The notes: generated by a model from the letters alone, not told the origin. A DNA stretch of 64,000 nt from an uncultured Pseudoteredinibacter sp. (GCF_947502065.1 NZ_CANMYE010000001.1:1535726-1599725); one strand, 5' to 3'; positions 18,241-28,591 are shown, counted from the stretch's first letter. Made by a program: numbers and translations.

Positions 18241-19410
18241 CTACTGCTGAGCCGCAGCTTCTGCGAGCAATTCGCGTGCAATAATAATTTTTTGTACCTC
18301 GGACGTTCCTTCATAGATAGAAGTAATTCGAACATCACGAGCGTACCGCTCCAGTGGGTGATCTTTTAAATAGCCAGCGCCACCGAGCAACTGTAAGGCG
18401 GTATAGCAAACCTGATTGGCCTTTTCAGTGGCAAAAAGTTTAGCCATCGAAGCCTGCTTACCAAATGGCAAACCCTGGTCTTTCAAATAGGCCGCGTTCA
18501 TTAATAATAAGCGAGCTGCCTCTAGATCGGTATAAGCTTCACTCATCATCCACTGAATGCCTTGAAAGTTGGCAATGGGCTGCCCGAATTGCTCGCGTTC
18601 TAAAACATAAGCGCGACCATAATCCATCGCTGCAGTCGCCACACCTAAAGCAAGCGAACCAATACCAATTCGGCCACCGGCCAATTCGCTCACGGCTATT
18701 TTAAAGCCTTGATTCAGCTCGCCCATCATAGCGCTGGCAGGCACTCGACAATTATCAAAAATGACTTCATTAGTGGCTGAGCCATGCTGTCCCATTTTAT
18801 GTTCAGCAGGCGCAATAATCATCCCAGGAGTATCCGCTTCCACCAAAAAGCAGCTAATGCCCTTGCCCTTTTTCGCATCTTTGTCTGTTACAGCCCAAAC
18901 TACAAACACACCGGCGTATTCTGCACTGGTGATATAAAGCTTGCTACCATTTAAAATAAAGTCATCACCCTCTCGAACAGCACTTGTGCGCATTCCCGCA
19001 GGGTCCGAGCCCGCTGAGGCCTCCGTTAAACAAAAACCACCTGCAGCGTATTCACCACTACAGATTTTTGGAATGTATTTCTGCTTTTGCTCTTCATTTG
19101 CAACAGCTTGGATCACCTCGGCAACCATATTGGTAACCGACATGGTTACTGCCGTCGAAGCACAAGCTTTTGCAATTTCGCTAATCGCTAAGCTGAAAGA
19201 GATCACGCCAGCTTCGCTTCCGCCGTATTCAGAAGAAACATTGAGCCCCATAAAACCCAGCTCAGCCAGTTTACGCAGATTATCTAACATAGCAGGCCTA
19301 GCAGCTGCCCCACTATCAACCTCTGCAGCAACAGGGGCCAGTTCAGATTCCGCAAAACTACGAGCGGTGTCTTGAATCATTTGCTGTTCTTCGTTTAGGG
19401 CTAAATCCAT
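18241..19410 (-). CDS. Acyl-CoA dehydrogenase
   Basis: FAD-dependent dehydrogenase that introduces a trans-2 double bond in acyl-CoA; electrons pass to ETF. 389 residues with the three ACAD domains: N-terminal helices, a middle beta domain ([18 protein letters not shown]) and a C-terminal helical domain with [22 protein letters not shown] and the base Glu in YEGTSEVQ. This position of the catalytic Glu is that of short/branched-chain enzymes, but substrate length cannot be set. A crotonase is encoded far away at 43-44 kb, so this is not a full beta-oxidation cluster. Confidence 0.9.
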   Translation of the reverse strand: MDLALNEEQQMIQDTARSFAESELAPVAAEVDSGAAARPAMLDNLRKLAELGFMGLNVSSEYGGSEAGVISFSLAISEIAKACASTAVTMSVTNMVAEVIQAVANEEQKQKYIPKICSGEYAAGGFCLTEASAGSDPAGMRTSAVREGDDFILNGSKLYITSAEYAGVFVVWAVTDKDAKKGKGISCFLVEADTPGMIIAPAEHKMGQHGSATNEVIFDNCRVPASAMMGELNQGFKIAVSELAGGRIGIGSLALGVATAAMDYGRAYVLEREQFGQPIANFQGIQWMMSEAYTDLEAARLLLMNAAYLKDQGLPFGKQASMAKLFATEKANQVCYTALQLLGGAGYLKDHPLERYARDVRITSIYEGTSEVQKIIIARELLAEAAAQQ

Positions 19411-19564
19411 GGAATATCTCTCTTCTTATCTTTTCGTTATTAACTGTCGCTAGGCATTAAATACTTTATTTAGGTCAATTGACACATTACTTGAAGCAAT
19501 ATCAGTTTACCTTAGCTATGTATGGTTTTAGATAGCTAAACCAAAATAACAATAGTTGTTGCCA

Positions 19565-19999
19565 TTAACGCTCAAACTTAGTGGAAAGCACCACAGAGGT
19601 CTGGGTACGAATCACCCCATCTAGCTCAGAAATATGATCTACCGCCCTATCAAGATCCTCTGTCGAGGCCGATTTAATATTGGCCACTAGGTCAAACTCT
19701 CCACTAATACTGTATAACGCCCCCACATCCTCCATCGCCTCTAACTTTCTACAAAGCTGAGTAACTTTACGCTGCTCAGTTGCGATTGAGACATGAGCTT
19801 CAATCATCGTTCCGCGATAAGCATTCGAGAGGCGCAAGGTAAAGCCCTGAATAATGCCCTGCTGCTGAAGCTGCTGGATGTGACTTTGTACAGTGGCGCG
19901 CGTTACCCCAAGCTCTCGAGCAAGCTCAGCAACAGAGGCCCGGGCATTATTGCTAAGCAACTGGATTAATTTACGATCCAACTCAGATACGGCTCTCAT
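19565..19999 (-). CDS. Lrp/AsnC family transcriptional regulator
   Basis: 144 residues: N-terminal AsnC-type helix-turn-helix (LDRKLIQLLSNNARASVAELARELGVTRATVQSHI) and a C-terminal RAM ligand-binding domain (YSISGEFDLVANIKS). Regulators of this family sense amino acids. It is divergent from the ornithine/lysine decarboxylase gene across 244 bp, a layout that usually means the regulator controls its neighbour. Confidence 0.9.
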   Translation of the reverse strand: MRAVSELDRKLIQLLSNNARASVAELARELGVTRATVQSHIQQLQQQGIIQGFTLRLSNAYRGTMIEAHVSIATEQRKVTQLCRKLEAMEDVGALYSISGEFDLVANIKSASTEDLDRAVDHISELDGVIRTQTSVVLSTKFER

Positions 20000-20243
20000 A
20001 TTCAGCTCTCAATTAGTAATATCAACCCTAGGGATCACTTTTAATCTATGAGTATTTGACCCGATATTTTACATTTTGACAAGTTAGCAATACCTTTTGA
20101 TCATCAAAACAAAGCAATTTGTAAAGTCTGATTATTAATTTTGACAAGCAAGCTGTCTATACTGCCAACTATCTGAGGGGCATACACTCCCATTGCATTA
20201 CCGGCTGTAACACTAAACTACAGCAAGCTTAGCCGAGGTCAAA

Positions 20244-21431
20244 ATGAATCAATATCACCCGTTTCCACACTCTGATAACAGTGCTAAAAGCCAGTCGACG
20301 GCCAACCCACTGCAAAGCAGTTATAGCGGGCCAAAGATTATCATCGATAGCGCTATGATTCGCCGCCAAGCCAAGCGTTTTGCAAAGGCTATGCCGCGCG
20401 TTCAAGCCCACTATGCGGTTAAAGCCAATCCACATCCTGAAGTGCTACGCACCCTACAAAACTGCGGTGTAAACTTCGAAATTGCCTCACGCAAAGAATT
20501 AGAAATGCTACTGGCCCTAGGCGTGGATCCTAAGAGCGTGTTTTACAGCAACCCATTTAAAGGCCCTCAACACCTAAGTTACGCGGTAGAGAACGGTGTC
20601 CAATGGTACGTTGTCGATTGCATTGAAGAAATGGAGAAAGTGCTCAGCGCCAAGCCTGATGCCTCTTTATATCTGCGCTTATACACCACCAATAAGGGCT
20701 CGCTATGGCCACTATCCAGCAAGTTTGGCGCCGCAACAGATGAAGTAGTGCCGATTTTAGAGCGCGCCGTTGAGCTCAAAGCCGATTTGGCAGGTGTGAC
20801 TTTCCACGTAGGCTCACAGTGCACCAATACCGAAAACTGGCAAACCGGTATTCGTGAAGCTAAGGCCTGCTTTGAAACTATGCGCAATATGGGTTTAAAG
20901 CCTCGCCTATTGAATCTAGGTGGCGGCTACCCCATGCAGCCTAGCGAGATCATTGAAAACCCAACCAAGCAACAACTGGCACCGAGCATCGAAGCGATTG
21001 CCGATGTTATCAATACCGAGATTGCCGATCTACCAGATGATATTCAAATAATCGCCGAGCCAGGCCGTTACATGGTGGCAGAAGCAGGCCGCATTATTTG
21101 CCAGGTAATTGGTACCACCAAGCGTGGTGACGATCGCTGGGCCTATGTTGATGCAGGCTTCTATCACGGCCTAATGGAGCTAACCGATGCCTTTGATACG
21201 GCGGTTACTTCCAATCACTCAGATGAAGATGAGCAAGCGCTGTGGACATTTGGCGGGCCAACTTGTGATTCGATTGACGTATTTGGCAAGGGTGCGGATG
21301 GTAAGGGCACACCTCTAAGCGCTAAATTACAGACCGGCGACTTTATCACTCTACACAACACCGGCGCTTATGTGCATGCATGTGGTACCGAGTTTAATGG
21401 CTTTGAGCCGTTAGAGGTGGTAGTTATTTAA
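20244..21431 (+). CDS. Ornithine/lysine decarboxylase, fold-type III PLP
   Basis: Decarboxylates ornithine (to putrescine) and/or lysine (to cadaverine). 395 residues of the alanine-racemase-like fold: PLP lysine Lys60 in HYAVKANPHP, HVGSQ, the phosphate-binding LNLGGGYP, EPGRYMVAEAG, and the C-terminal FGGPTCDSIDVFGK with the active-site Cys and Asp. Length and motifs fit eukaryotic-type ODC/lysine-ornithine decarboxylase rather than DAP or arginine decarboxylase. Its 5' region is shared with a divergent Lrp-type regulator. Confidence 0.88.
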   Translation: MNQYHPFPHSDNSAKSQSTANPLQSSYSGPKIIIDSAMIRRQAKRFAKAMPRVQAHYAVKANPHPEVLRTLQNCGVNFEIASRKELEMLLALGVDPKSVFYSNPFKGPQHLSYAVENGVQWYVVDCIEEMEKVLSAKPDASLYLRLYTTNKGSLWPLSSKFGAATDEVVPILERAVELKADLAGVTFHVGSQCTNTENWQTGIREAKACFETMRNMGLKPRLLNLGGGYPMQPSEIIENPTKQQLAPSIEAIADVINTEIADLPDDIQIIAEPGRYMVAEAGRIICQVIGTTKRGDDRWAYVDAGFYHGLMELTDAFDTAVTSNHSDEDEQALWTFGGPTCDSIDVFGKGADGKGTPLSAKLQTGDFITLHNTGAYVHACGTEFNGFEPLEVVVI

Positions 21432-21847
21432 GGGTAAAAATACTACCTAAGGTTTGCATAAACTTGCAGTGGAGATTATCGCCCCGAGCAAATAATGATC
21501 AAACATTAATGAAACACCGTGAAATCCGGCTAAAAAAGACAGCAAATTGCACAAAGCGGACAAACGGTAAAAAAGTTGGAAAAAAACTACAAATTTTATT
21601 GAGGGAGCGCTGCTCCCAGACGTTAAAGGATTGCTATTGCTATGGTGCTTAAGCGGTGAAATTACCGCGGAAACGGATTTTGCAAAAGAGCATGGATGCT
21701 CAATTTTCTTTCTTTGCACCTAATTCTTTTATTCCCCCCTCGCTTAAAGACGCCCAGCTCGCCATTAATCAAACAGCCAATCGCTTCAGGCGGCTAAATT
21801 TCAAGCGCACTTGTGCTTTTACCTCTTAAGGCTTCGGATCAGAGCCT
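21432..21847. other. Intergenic region between ODC and PanP-like genes
   Basis: 416 bp between two convergent genes. It contains small hairpins (for example GGGAGC/GCTCCC near 21603-21617 and AAGGCT/AGCCTT near 21828-21848, the latter possibly a weak terminator of the PanP-like gene). Short reading frames here have no protein-like composition. Confidence 0.5.
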
Positions 21848-23485
21848 TCAAATCGACTTAGCGACTATCTCACGCTGCTCAGCCAGGATTTGCTGAAGAT
21901 GCTTCAACTGGGTATAGGGATTTGCCAGAACCACACGCAATACATGAATTGGATCACGACCATAATGAGGCAGGTGCAACTGTGTGCGAGAGACAAAACC
22001 CTGGGTCGCGGCCGCTTGCGCAATTTGAATGGCTACCGTTTGCGCGCTTAGCCTTTTGTTGATCTTTTCCAGCTCGGCTTCATTGGCATCAGCGAGAGCC
22101 AGCGCTAACAGCGCCCTATCCGCCGGTGGACAATAACGATAGGCCAAAATATTCAACTCTGGCTGGAGGATTAACTCAAAATCATCACTTGCTTCAATAA
22201 GCTCGGCAAATGCTTTTGCCATGGCTACAGAGTGATCCACCAAGGCCCCGTAACCTGCAGAACCAATTAGATGGAGGCCGGCGTGCAACAACAGCGACAC
22301 AGCAGGCCTAGAGCCTTCTAGCGTGTATGCCCCCAGATCTTTAGAGTCTGAACGAATAATATAGGAAGCATGCTGCTTGATGGCATTTACATGCTCAGGA
22401 TCCTTAAAGAGCACCATTCCTGCCCCCATGGGCACGTAGAGCTGCTTATGGGCATCGAGAGTAATAGAATCGGCCCGCTCAATCCCGGCAAGCTTATTGC
22501 GATGCTGAGTGGAAAAGATGGCCGCCCCACCCCATGCGCCGTCGACATGTAAATGGCAATTCAGCTCATCGGCTAAGTCCGCCATTTCATTGAGCGGATC
22601 AATAGAGCCAGTTTCTGTAGCACCAGCGACGGCAACCAAAGCCAGAATTTTGATACGACGATTTTGCAGCTCAGCCACTTGCTCACGCAGCGCCGACATA
22701 TCCATACGATGCTTATCATCGACCGCAACGGCTATTAGATTCTCTCGGCCCAAACCCAGTACATCAGCAGCTTTGCTGAGCGAATAATGGCCACGCTCAC
22801 TCACCAAAACGGCAAGCCCCAGGTAACCATCTGCGGCCATGGCCGACATGGCTCCTAGCAAACCTTTGTCAGCCAAGTGATATTTACTGAGCAGACGATT
22901 TCTTGCCACCCACAAGGCCATGATATTCGCCAAGGTACCACCAGAACAAAATACACCAAAGGCTTGCTTGGGCTGGTGCATATGGCCTTGGTAAAAACGA
23001 TCCAATTGCTCCGAACTGCGACCCGCCGAAAAGAAACAGCGATGCAACATCGCTAAAACTTGACGCTCTAGATCCGTGAAATAACCAGAGGTTTCCAACT
23101 TGACGTTGTTTTGATTTAAGGCGGCCATCAGCTTTTGCACCACCGGCATAAAGGCTGGCAACGCCGAGGTCATATGGCCGATGAAATCAGGCCTCGTGGT
23201 ATTCACCGTGCCGCTCACTGCTTGGTTTATTAAGCGACTATAATCCGCGTAACTCTGGGCTTGCTTGGGTAACTCGCTGGAATAGAAGCATTGTTCAATT
23301 TTGCTATTATTGGATAATCCAGGTCGCTCACTGGCCTGTAAATGTTGCTCAACTTGAGCGCTGAGCTGACGTTCAAACTCGGCCAACTCTGCAGCATCGA
23401 ATTCAAAGGTCTTGAGGGCCTCAAGCCAAGCTTGGGACAAAGACAGATCGTCCTTCATGGGAGATTTAATTACTCTTCGACTCAT
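21848..23485 (-). CDS. panP: PLP-dependent decarboxylase, PanP-like (aspartate 1-decarboxylase)
   Basis: Group II PLP decarboxylase (fold type I) resembling PanP of vibrios, which makes beta-alanine from aspartate for pantothenate and replaces pyruvoyl PanD. The PLP lysine is in TLDAHKQLYVPMGAGMVLF, preceded by HVDGAWGG; the downstream DSKDLGAYTLEGSR segment is what I recognise from the PanP type rather than from glutamate or DOPA decarboxylases. About 545 residues from the ATG at 23485; a 24-residue hydrophobic upstream extension (to 23557) and an ATG at 23458 are the alternatives. Other amino acids as substrate remain possible. Confidence 0.72.
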   Translation of the reverse strand: MSRRVIKSPMKDDLSLSQAWLEALKTFEFDAAELAEFERQLSAQVEQHLQASERPGLSNNSKIEQCFYSSELPKQAQSYADYSRLINQAVSGTVNTTRPDFIGHMTSALPAFMPVVQKLMAALNQNNVKLETSGYFTDLERQVLAMLHRCFFSAGRSSEQLDRFYQGHMHQPKQAFGVFCSGGTLANIMALWVARNRLLSKYHLADKGLLGAMSAMAADGYLGLAVLVSERGHYSLSKAADVLGLGRENLIAVAVDDKHRMDMSALREQVAELQNRRIKILALVAVAGATETGSIDPLNEMADLADELNCHLHVDGAWGGAAIFSTQHRNKLAGIERADSITLDAHKQLYVPMGAGMVLFKDPEHVNAIKQHASYIIRSDSKDLGAYTLEGSRPAVSLLLHAGLHLIGSAGYGALVDHSVAMAKAFAELIEASDDFELILQPELNILAYRYCPPADRALLALALADANEAELEKINKRLSAQTVAIQIAQAAATQGFVSRTQLHLPHYGRDPIHVLRVVLANPYTQLKHLQQILAEQREIVAKSI

Positions 23486-23681
23486 AAATGAAGGGCCGGC
23501 TAAGGTAGCGGATAGGATCACTAAGAGCAAGTGAATAATGTTAAAAATGATCAGCATTTGCTGTCAGTATTTCTACTACGTTATACAATATAGGGGGACT
23601 AGCCAAGAGCGCTCGAGCGTGCCAAGCTGGTGTTTGATCTTAACCCACTTTACGCAGCACCAACATTGCCACTAAGACCCT

Positions 23682-25484
23682 ATGAGTAAAATGAGTAGCT
23701 GGCAATTACGCCCCTATCAACAAGAAGCCGTCGATGCCACGATTAAACATTTTCGCAAAAGCAACGATGCCGCCCTTATCGTGCTGCCGACAGGCGCTGG
23801 AAAAAGCCTAGTTATCGCCGAATTGGCCCGACTTGCCAAACGAAAGATCTTGGTACTGGCCCATGTTAAAGAACTGGTCGAGCAAAACGCCACCAAGTTT
23901 CGTGCTACCGGCGCCCAGGCTTCTATTTTTTCTGCAGGCTTGCAAGAGAAGCAAACACAGGCACAAATAGTGTTCGGCAGCGTGCAATCTGTTGCGCGAA
24001 ATCTCGAACAGTTTGAACAAGAGTATTCCTTGCTGATCATTGATGAATGCCATCGATTAGCACAGGATGATAACTCTCAATACCAGCAGGTAATTAACAC
24101 CTTAAAACTTCGCAATCCCTCTTTGAAAGTACTGGGCTTAACAGCAACCCCTTATCGCCTAGATAGCGGCTGGATATACCAACAACATCTTGGCGAAAAC
24201 ATCTGGCGCAGCGATGCCGACACGCCCTTTCAAGCCTGCATTTATGAATTACCGCTGCGTTATATGATCGACAACGATTACCTTACTCCCGTTGAGCTGC
24301 TTGATGCCCCTGTCGCACTCTATGACTTTGAACAGTTGCGCACCAAACAAAGTGGTTTATTCAGCCCAAACGATCTCAACTCGGTACTCAACAAAAGTAA
24401 ACGTGCGACCGCTCGAATTATTGAGCAGGTTTTAAGCTTGAGTGAGCAACGTGAAGCGGTGATGATTTTTGCGGCAACAGTAGAACACGCTAAAGAAATC
24501 ATGGGCTATTTGCCTGCTGATTGCTCGGCTATTGTGCTGGGCGACATGAAACAAAAAGCTCGCGATTCGGTGATTCAGGCCTTTAAAAATAAGCAGATTA
24601 AATATCTGGTTAATGTGGCCGTACTCACCACAGGCTTTGATGCCCCCCATGTTGATACCATTGTGCTGCTTCGCCCAACCGAATCGGTAAGCCTCTATCA
24701 ACAGATTATTGGCCGAGGACTACGCCTAAGCCCGGGTAAAAAACAATGTCTAGTGCTCGACTATGCCAGCAATAGTCATCGCTTATTTTCCCCTGAAGTG
24801 GGCGAAGTAAAACCCAGCGGCGACAGCGACGTGGTAGAAATCCCCTGCCCAGCCTGCGGCTTTGATAATCATTTTTGGGGCAAGCTTGATGAACAAGGCA
24901 ATTTGCTTGAACACTATGGCCGCCGCTGCCAGGGCTTAATTGAGCAAGCCGAACATAGCGAGAAGCCACAAAGCAAAAAACTACGCTGCGAGTTTCGTTT
25001 TCGTTTTAAAGAGTGCCCTAACTGCGGGCAAGAGAATGATATTGCTGCACGCAAATGCCTAAGCTGCGAGCAACTTTTGGTTGATCCAGATGATAAGCTA
25101 AAACAGGCCCTAGCCTTACGTGACCACATTGTTTTACGTTGCGCCGGGCAAAGCCTAGATGCAGACCAGAAAGATGGCAAAGAGCGTTTAGAGGTCTGCT
25201 ATCACGATGAAGATGGCGGCGAGCTTAAGGAGTATTTTTATCTCAACACAAGCAAGCAACGCTATGCTTGCTGGCTGCATTTTCTAAAGCCCCATAAATT
25301 ACTGCCCGAACACTTTCCCAAGCGCTGCATTGAAGATCTCAGCATCGACTATATTTTACAACGGCAGGATCAACTCAGGCCACCGGATTTTGTCATTGCT
25401 CGCCAAGAAAAACGCTACAACCAAGTGATTGAAAAGCTATTTGACTATGAAGGACGTTATCGCAAAGCGAACGAAATACACTAG
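23682..25484 (+). CDS. radD: DNA helicase RadD (YejH)
   Basis: Superfamily II helicase-like ATPase involved in RecA-dependent recombination and double-strand break repair, interacting with SSB in E. coli. 600 residues, close to E. coli RadD over the whole length. Walker A PTGAGKS (36-42), DECH box (121-124), TATP, VATGF-type motif as TTGFDAPHVD, and motif VI QQIIGRGLRLSPG. The C-terminal part has the RadD zinc-binding cysteines (CPACGFDNHFWG, CPNCGQENDIAARKCLSCEQ) and the conserved end DYEGRYRKANEI. Divergent from the PanP-like gene. Confidence 0.95.
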   Translation: MSKMSSWQLRPYQQEAVDATIKHFRKSNDAALIVLPTGAGKSLVIAELARLAKRKILVLAHVKELVEQNATKFRATGAQASIFSAGLQEKQTQAQIVFGSVQSVARNLEQFEQEYSLLIIDECHRLAQDDNSQYQQVINTLKLRNPSLKVLGLTATPYRLDSGWIYQQHLGENIWRSDADTPFQACIYELPLRYMIDNDYLTPVELLDAPVALYDFEQLRTKQSGLFSPNDLNSVLNKSKRATARIIEQVLSLSEQREAVMIFAATVEHAKEIMGYLPADCSAIVLGDMKQKARDSVIQAFKNKQIKYLVNVAVLTTGFDAPHVDTIVLLRPTESVSLYQQIIGRGLRLSPGKKQCLVLDYASNSHRLFSPEVGEVKPSGDSDVVEIPCPACGFDNHFWGKLDEQGNLLEHYGRRCQGLIEQAEHSEKPQSKKLRCEFRFRFKECPNCGQENDIAARKCLSCEQLLVDPDDKLKQALALRDHIVLRCAGQSLDADQKDGKERLEVCYHDEDGGELKEYFYLNTSKQRYACWLHFLKPHKLLPEHFPKRCIEDLSIDYILQRQDQLRPPDFVIARQEKRYNQVIEKLFDYEGRYRKANEIH

Positions 25485-25511
25485 CGCTGAACAAATAGAT
25501 AAAAAAATGTT

Positions 25512-25973
25512 CTAGCGATAAACCACTTCAAATGATTCACAGACTATCGGCATATCCAATGACGGCCTCTGCCCATAAATAGCCAGCTCACGATGATAAT
25601 AGGCCCAGTGCACCTGTCGCCAATAGGCTAAGCTTTTATCGCCCTCACCTTCAAGGTGGGCGAAACCAGCATCAATCTCTAAATAAGGTCGTACTAGCAC
25701 TTGTGTTGTTTCAATAAGACACTGGGCAATACCCGCCCAATTGGTGACAATATTTAAATCGCCGACTGCAGGCATAGGCTCGCCGCTATGCTCTAGCCAC
25801 CACAGGGAGCTCGCGGTAGCGCTTTTATCGCCAGACAATACCCAGGCAGCACATTCGTCGGCATCTTTTGGGTTATCGCAAAAATACCATGCCGGCAATT
25901 CCTTCTGCGTTTGATTTATAGACTCAAAATACGCTCGGCTCATGGCTTGAACCGAGGGATGGCTATCATTCAT
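25512..25973 (-). CDS. ASCH domain protein (YhfF family)
   Basis: 153 residues of the YhfF-type ASCH fold, a PUA-related domain thought to bind RNA or nucleic-acid components. Visible marks are ALxGxKxAT-like VLSGDKSATASSLW, PAVGD, and the terminal YWRQVHWAYY with late FEVVY strand. No enzymatic role is established for this family member. It converges with radD and is not obviously part of an operon. Confidence 0.8.
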   Translation of the reverse strand: MNDSHPSVQAMSRAYFESINQTQKELPAWYFCDNPKDADECAAWVLSGDKSATASSLWWLEHSGEPMPAVGDLNIVTNWAGIAQCLIETTQVLVRPYLEIDAGFAHLEGEGDKSLAYWRQVHWAYYHRELAIYGQRPSLDMPIVCESFEVVYR

Positions 25974-26038
25974 TAGATCAGCACTGTTTTTGTTATCGTT
26001 TGTTATATTGTCGCTATGTAATCGGCCCTTGAATACCG

Positions 26039-26419
26039 CTAAGCGGATTTTGCCTTTTCTTCCATCAACGCCAATAAATTACCTTCAGGATCTCTCAAAA
26101 ACGCCAACCACAGATCGTGATCCGGCATAGCTGCGGCCAATTCCGGCTCCCTTTCACAATGAACACCGCTTTCCTTTAGCGCTTGAAACTTGGCCTCTAT
26201 ATCAGAAACTTGATAGTACAAAATAGAGTTTTGCCCAGCTTCACCAGCCCCTTGGGGCTCCGTTAGCATTAAACGACTTGCCCCACACTGCAAAAAGGCC
26301 AGCTGATCACTGGGGGCAAACAAGAACTCCAAGCCAAGCTGATCGCGATAAAAACTTAAGGCTTCTTTCACATTGGATACCGTTATAGCGATTTGCCCTA
26401 TGTGGCTGATATCACCCAT
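26039..26419 (-). CDS. VOC superfamily (glyoxalase-like) protein
   Basis: Small vicinal-oxygen-chelate protein of 126 residues: beta-alpha-beta pattern starting IGQIAITVSNVKEALSFYRDQLGLEF and ending with LAFLRDPEGNLLALMEE, which contains the C-terminal Glu metal-ligand position. Enzyme, bleomycin-type resistance or lyase functions all occur in the family. The start is the ATG at 26419, after a GGAAAGAGA stretch; a GTG nine codons earlier is possible. Confidence 0.85.
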   Translation of the reverse strand: MGDISHIGQIAITVSNVKEALSFYRDQLGLEFLFAPSDQLAFLQCGASRLMLTEPQGAGEAGQNSILYYQVSDIEAKFQALKESGVHCEREPELAAAMPDHDLWLAFLRDPEGNLLALMEEKAKSA

Positions 26420-26479
26420 ATCTCTTTCCCATCTCTTTCCAATCACTTTAACTAAAGTAAAATAACAGAATTCAAAAAT

Positions 26480-26998
26480 TCAAATCAAACCCTGCTTTTG
26501 CATCTGCCTTATTCTCGCTTTCACCGATGCCGCTTCGTCTCGAAGCGCCATTTCAATGTAATCGCTCACCTCAGCTTTGTATCCAGGAAAGCGTTCGGCA
26601 AACAAAACCCAAGCATAATAACTCCACGCTCGGACAAATTTATTTTCACTAGTCAAAGCGCTTTTTAGTATCCGTTCCCAGCTAGCTCTGTCTTCTTCTA
26701 TCAACTCGAAACTCTTAAAGCTTTGTAAAATATGTAATAGAGTTTGCCAGTGCGGCTCGTTTTCCAATACAGATAAAATAGAGCGGTTGTGCTTTGCCAG
26801 TACAATATAGCCGCTATCGCAATGCTTTTTTAGTAGGTGGCTTAAGGAAATATACAGGCGATCGCTAGCTTCCATCTCTATTGGCCATAAGTAAATCAGC
26901 TCTTCAAATGAACTATCTTCGACATTCACCCGATAGAATTGCTCAAGCCAGTCTGTATCTTTTCCATCCCAAGCAATCAAATCGGATAAAATATCCAC
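26480..26998 (-). CDS. Hypothetical protein with HEAT-like helical content
   Basis: 172 residues, no domain I can name. The sequence is almost entirely helical by eye, with evenly spaced hydrophobic residues (SWERILKSALTSENKFVRAWSYYAWVLFAERFPGY), reminiscent of HEAT or armadillo repeats. It uses a GTG start with GGGAGAG just upstream. Probably transcribed with the lipoprotein and esterase genes, 30 nt after the lipoprotein gene. Confidence 0.65.
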   Translation of the reverse strand: MDILSDLIAWDGKDTDWLEQFYRVNVEDSSFEELIYLWPIEMEASDRLYISLSHLLKKHCDSGYIVLAKHNRSILSVLENEPHWQTLLHILQSFKSFELIEEDRASWERILKSALTSENKFVRAWSYYAWVLFAERFPGYKAEVSDYIEMALRDEAASVKARIRQMQKQGLI

Positions 26999-27028
26999 CT
27001 CAGCTCTCCCGAGTTAAAGCTAAAAGGG

Positions 27029-27502
27029 TTAATCCTTTAGTATAAAATTAGCCAATTCCGGGCGTTCTGATATTGCATCATCTGGTGGCATATGTCGTAA
27101 GCGAAAAACTCCCGAGGTAACACCATCAGAACCTATAGCTAAACCACCAGAACGATCGCTTTTTTCCAGGCGAATAAAGTGTGTTTCTCCGGCCAGAATA
27201 TCTAACTCCACTTTATGCTTACTGATAGCCTGTACAGGCATCATACTGGAAGCACCAAAAACATGGCTACCTGGAGCCACATCAAGAATCAAAGCCTGGC
27301 CTCCAGCGACGCGTCCTGCTAAACAGGTATTATGTCTCACGGCTGGCCTATTCAAGCTAGAATTCCAAGAAGAAGCTTTATAAAAAACCACTCTGGCCCC
27401 ACCCTGCCCTGATGGCTGACAAGCGGGTAAACTTGCACAGGCTGGTAGCACCAATACCAATAAAATCAATACAAACCCGACTCCAGATCTCATAAAGCTC
27501 AC
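27029..27502 (-). CDS. Predicted lipoprotein, DUF2846-like
   Basis: 157 residues with an N-terminal signal and a lipobox (VLVLPAC, Cys at about 22), so probably an outer-membrane-associated lipoprotein. The remainder has a beta-rich pattern (VVFYKASSW, VAPGSHVFGASS, LDILAGETHFIRLE) similar to DUF2846 lipoproteins. The GTG at 27502 is the preferred start because a GGAGGAG, which overlaps the end of the upstream esterase gene, lies about 9 nt before it; an ATG three codons later is the alternative. Confidence 0.68.
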   Translation of the reverse strand: MSFMRSGVGFVLILLVLVLPACASLPACQPSGQGGARVVFYKASSWNSSLNRPAVRHNTCLAGRVAGGQALILDVAPGSHVFGASSMMPVQAISKHKVELDILAGETHFIRLEKSDRSGGLAIGSDGVTSGVFRLRHMPPDDAISERPELANFILKD

Positions 27503-27508
27503 CGTGAA

Positions 27509-28369
27509 TTACTCCTCCCTAGGAAACATCACTCTCAATCCAACTAACGCCGCTGGGTGATAAACACTTAAGTGTGTCTCATCGGGCAGTTCTTTAAACA
27601 CAAGATCAATGCGATCATCCTTTGAGAAGACTTCAGACAATGCTCGACTGGGCTCAACAATACCTTTTTGGCTGCTCGCAGCGATATAGACTCGCTTCTG
27701 ATTAGCCTTAGCTTGAGCTTGTTGATTTTTATCCGACAGGTTTTTATTCAGTCTATCCGCCGCGGTAGATACCAAGCGCTCTTTATCCCACCATAGACTA
27801 GGATCAACCGCTAGATAGCTATCGAATAAACTTGGTTCCTCAAGGAGTGTTTCTATAACAAATAGGCCCGCCAATGACTCACCGATGATGGCCGTTTCGC
27901 CTGATGTACGATAGCGCTTATTGATCTCTGGCATCAGTTCATCGCGAATAAAGGCCCTAAATTTATCAGAACCACCAATATTCGGCGCAATGTCCTTGTC
28001 TCTCGGATCACTTGTTGGGCCGGTGAGATCGCGCTTTCTTTCGGTGTTTTCGATACCCACTAAGATAAAGGGGCGCATCGTCCAATTTAAAGCGCCAATT
28101 TGCACCAGGCCGGCAATATGCAGAAAGTCCTCTTCTAAGCCACCATCAGGCATGTACAGAACAGGGTATTTGCCCTTTGTATTGCGATGGTATTCAGAAG
28201 GAAAATAAATATTAATTCGGCGCTGTTCATTCAGCACAGTCGATTTAAGCAGTAAAGAATCGCCAATGGACAATGAACTCTGCTCTACCGCCAAACTGAG
28301 CTTACTTAGCATGGCACATAAAAGCATGAGCAATAGCTGACTATAAGCTTTCCTTCCTAGCTTATTCAT
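27509..28369 (-). CDS. Secreted alpha/beta-hydrolase, esterase-D/Fes-like
   Basis: 286 residues from the ATG at 28369 (AAGGA 8 nt upstream): signal peptide (about 8-27), then an alpha/beta-hydrolase domain of the putative esterase family. INIYFPSEYH, GKYPVLYMPDGG, the nucleophile elbow GESLAG, and a late His in DETHLSVYHPA give a plausible Ser-Asp-His triad. Such enzymes include siderophore esterases (IroE-like) and S-formylglutathione hydrolases; the exported form suggests a periplasmic ester substrate. It is first in a short operon with the lipoprotein and HEAT-like genes. Confidence 0.8.
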   Translation of the reverse strand: MNKLGRKAYSQLLLMLLCAMLSKLSLAVEQSSLSIGDSLLLKSTVLNEQRRINIYFPSEYHRNTKGKYPVLYMPDGGLEEDFLHIAGLVQIGALNWTMRPFILVGIENTERKRDLTGPTSDPRDKDIAPNIGGSDKFRAFIRDELMPEINKRYRTSGETAIIGESLAGLFVIETLLEEPSLFDSYLAVDPSLWWDKERLVSTAADRLNKNLSDKNQQAQAKANQKRVYIAASSQKGIVEPSRALSEVFSKDDRIDLVFKELPDETHLSVYHPAALVGLRVMFPREE

Positions 28370-28591
28370 ATCTAAATCCTTCAATAATTATTGTTTTAAA
28401 GGCTGTTGATCATAATAAATACAATCGAAGCAATACAAGTTTAACGCGTAGAGCGCCAGTTCCATCAATTTATATACCACAGCCCAAGATCCAGCCTACT
28501 AGCAATGCATTCGAATCCAAGCAAGTGATATCGAAAAGCATCATAGATGGCCAGTAAACCACAACAAAACTTTGATCTACCCACCATCAGA

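Noticed and set aside
18195..18338. N-terminal extension of MsrA by 48 residues
   Set aside because: It overlaps the acyl-CoA dehydrogenase coding region, and the start at 18194 gives a normal-length MsrA.
21464..21652. Small gene in the ODC/PanP gap
   Set aside because: Random Lys/Arg/Thr-rich composition, no Shine-Dalgarno sequence, and it spans a small hairpin.
23682..25484. Defence or restriction helicase
   Set aside because: The helicase matches RadD from end to end, including the C-terminal zinc cysteines and terminal DYEGRYRKANE segment, and no restriction or defence partner lies nearby.
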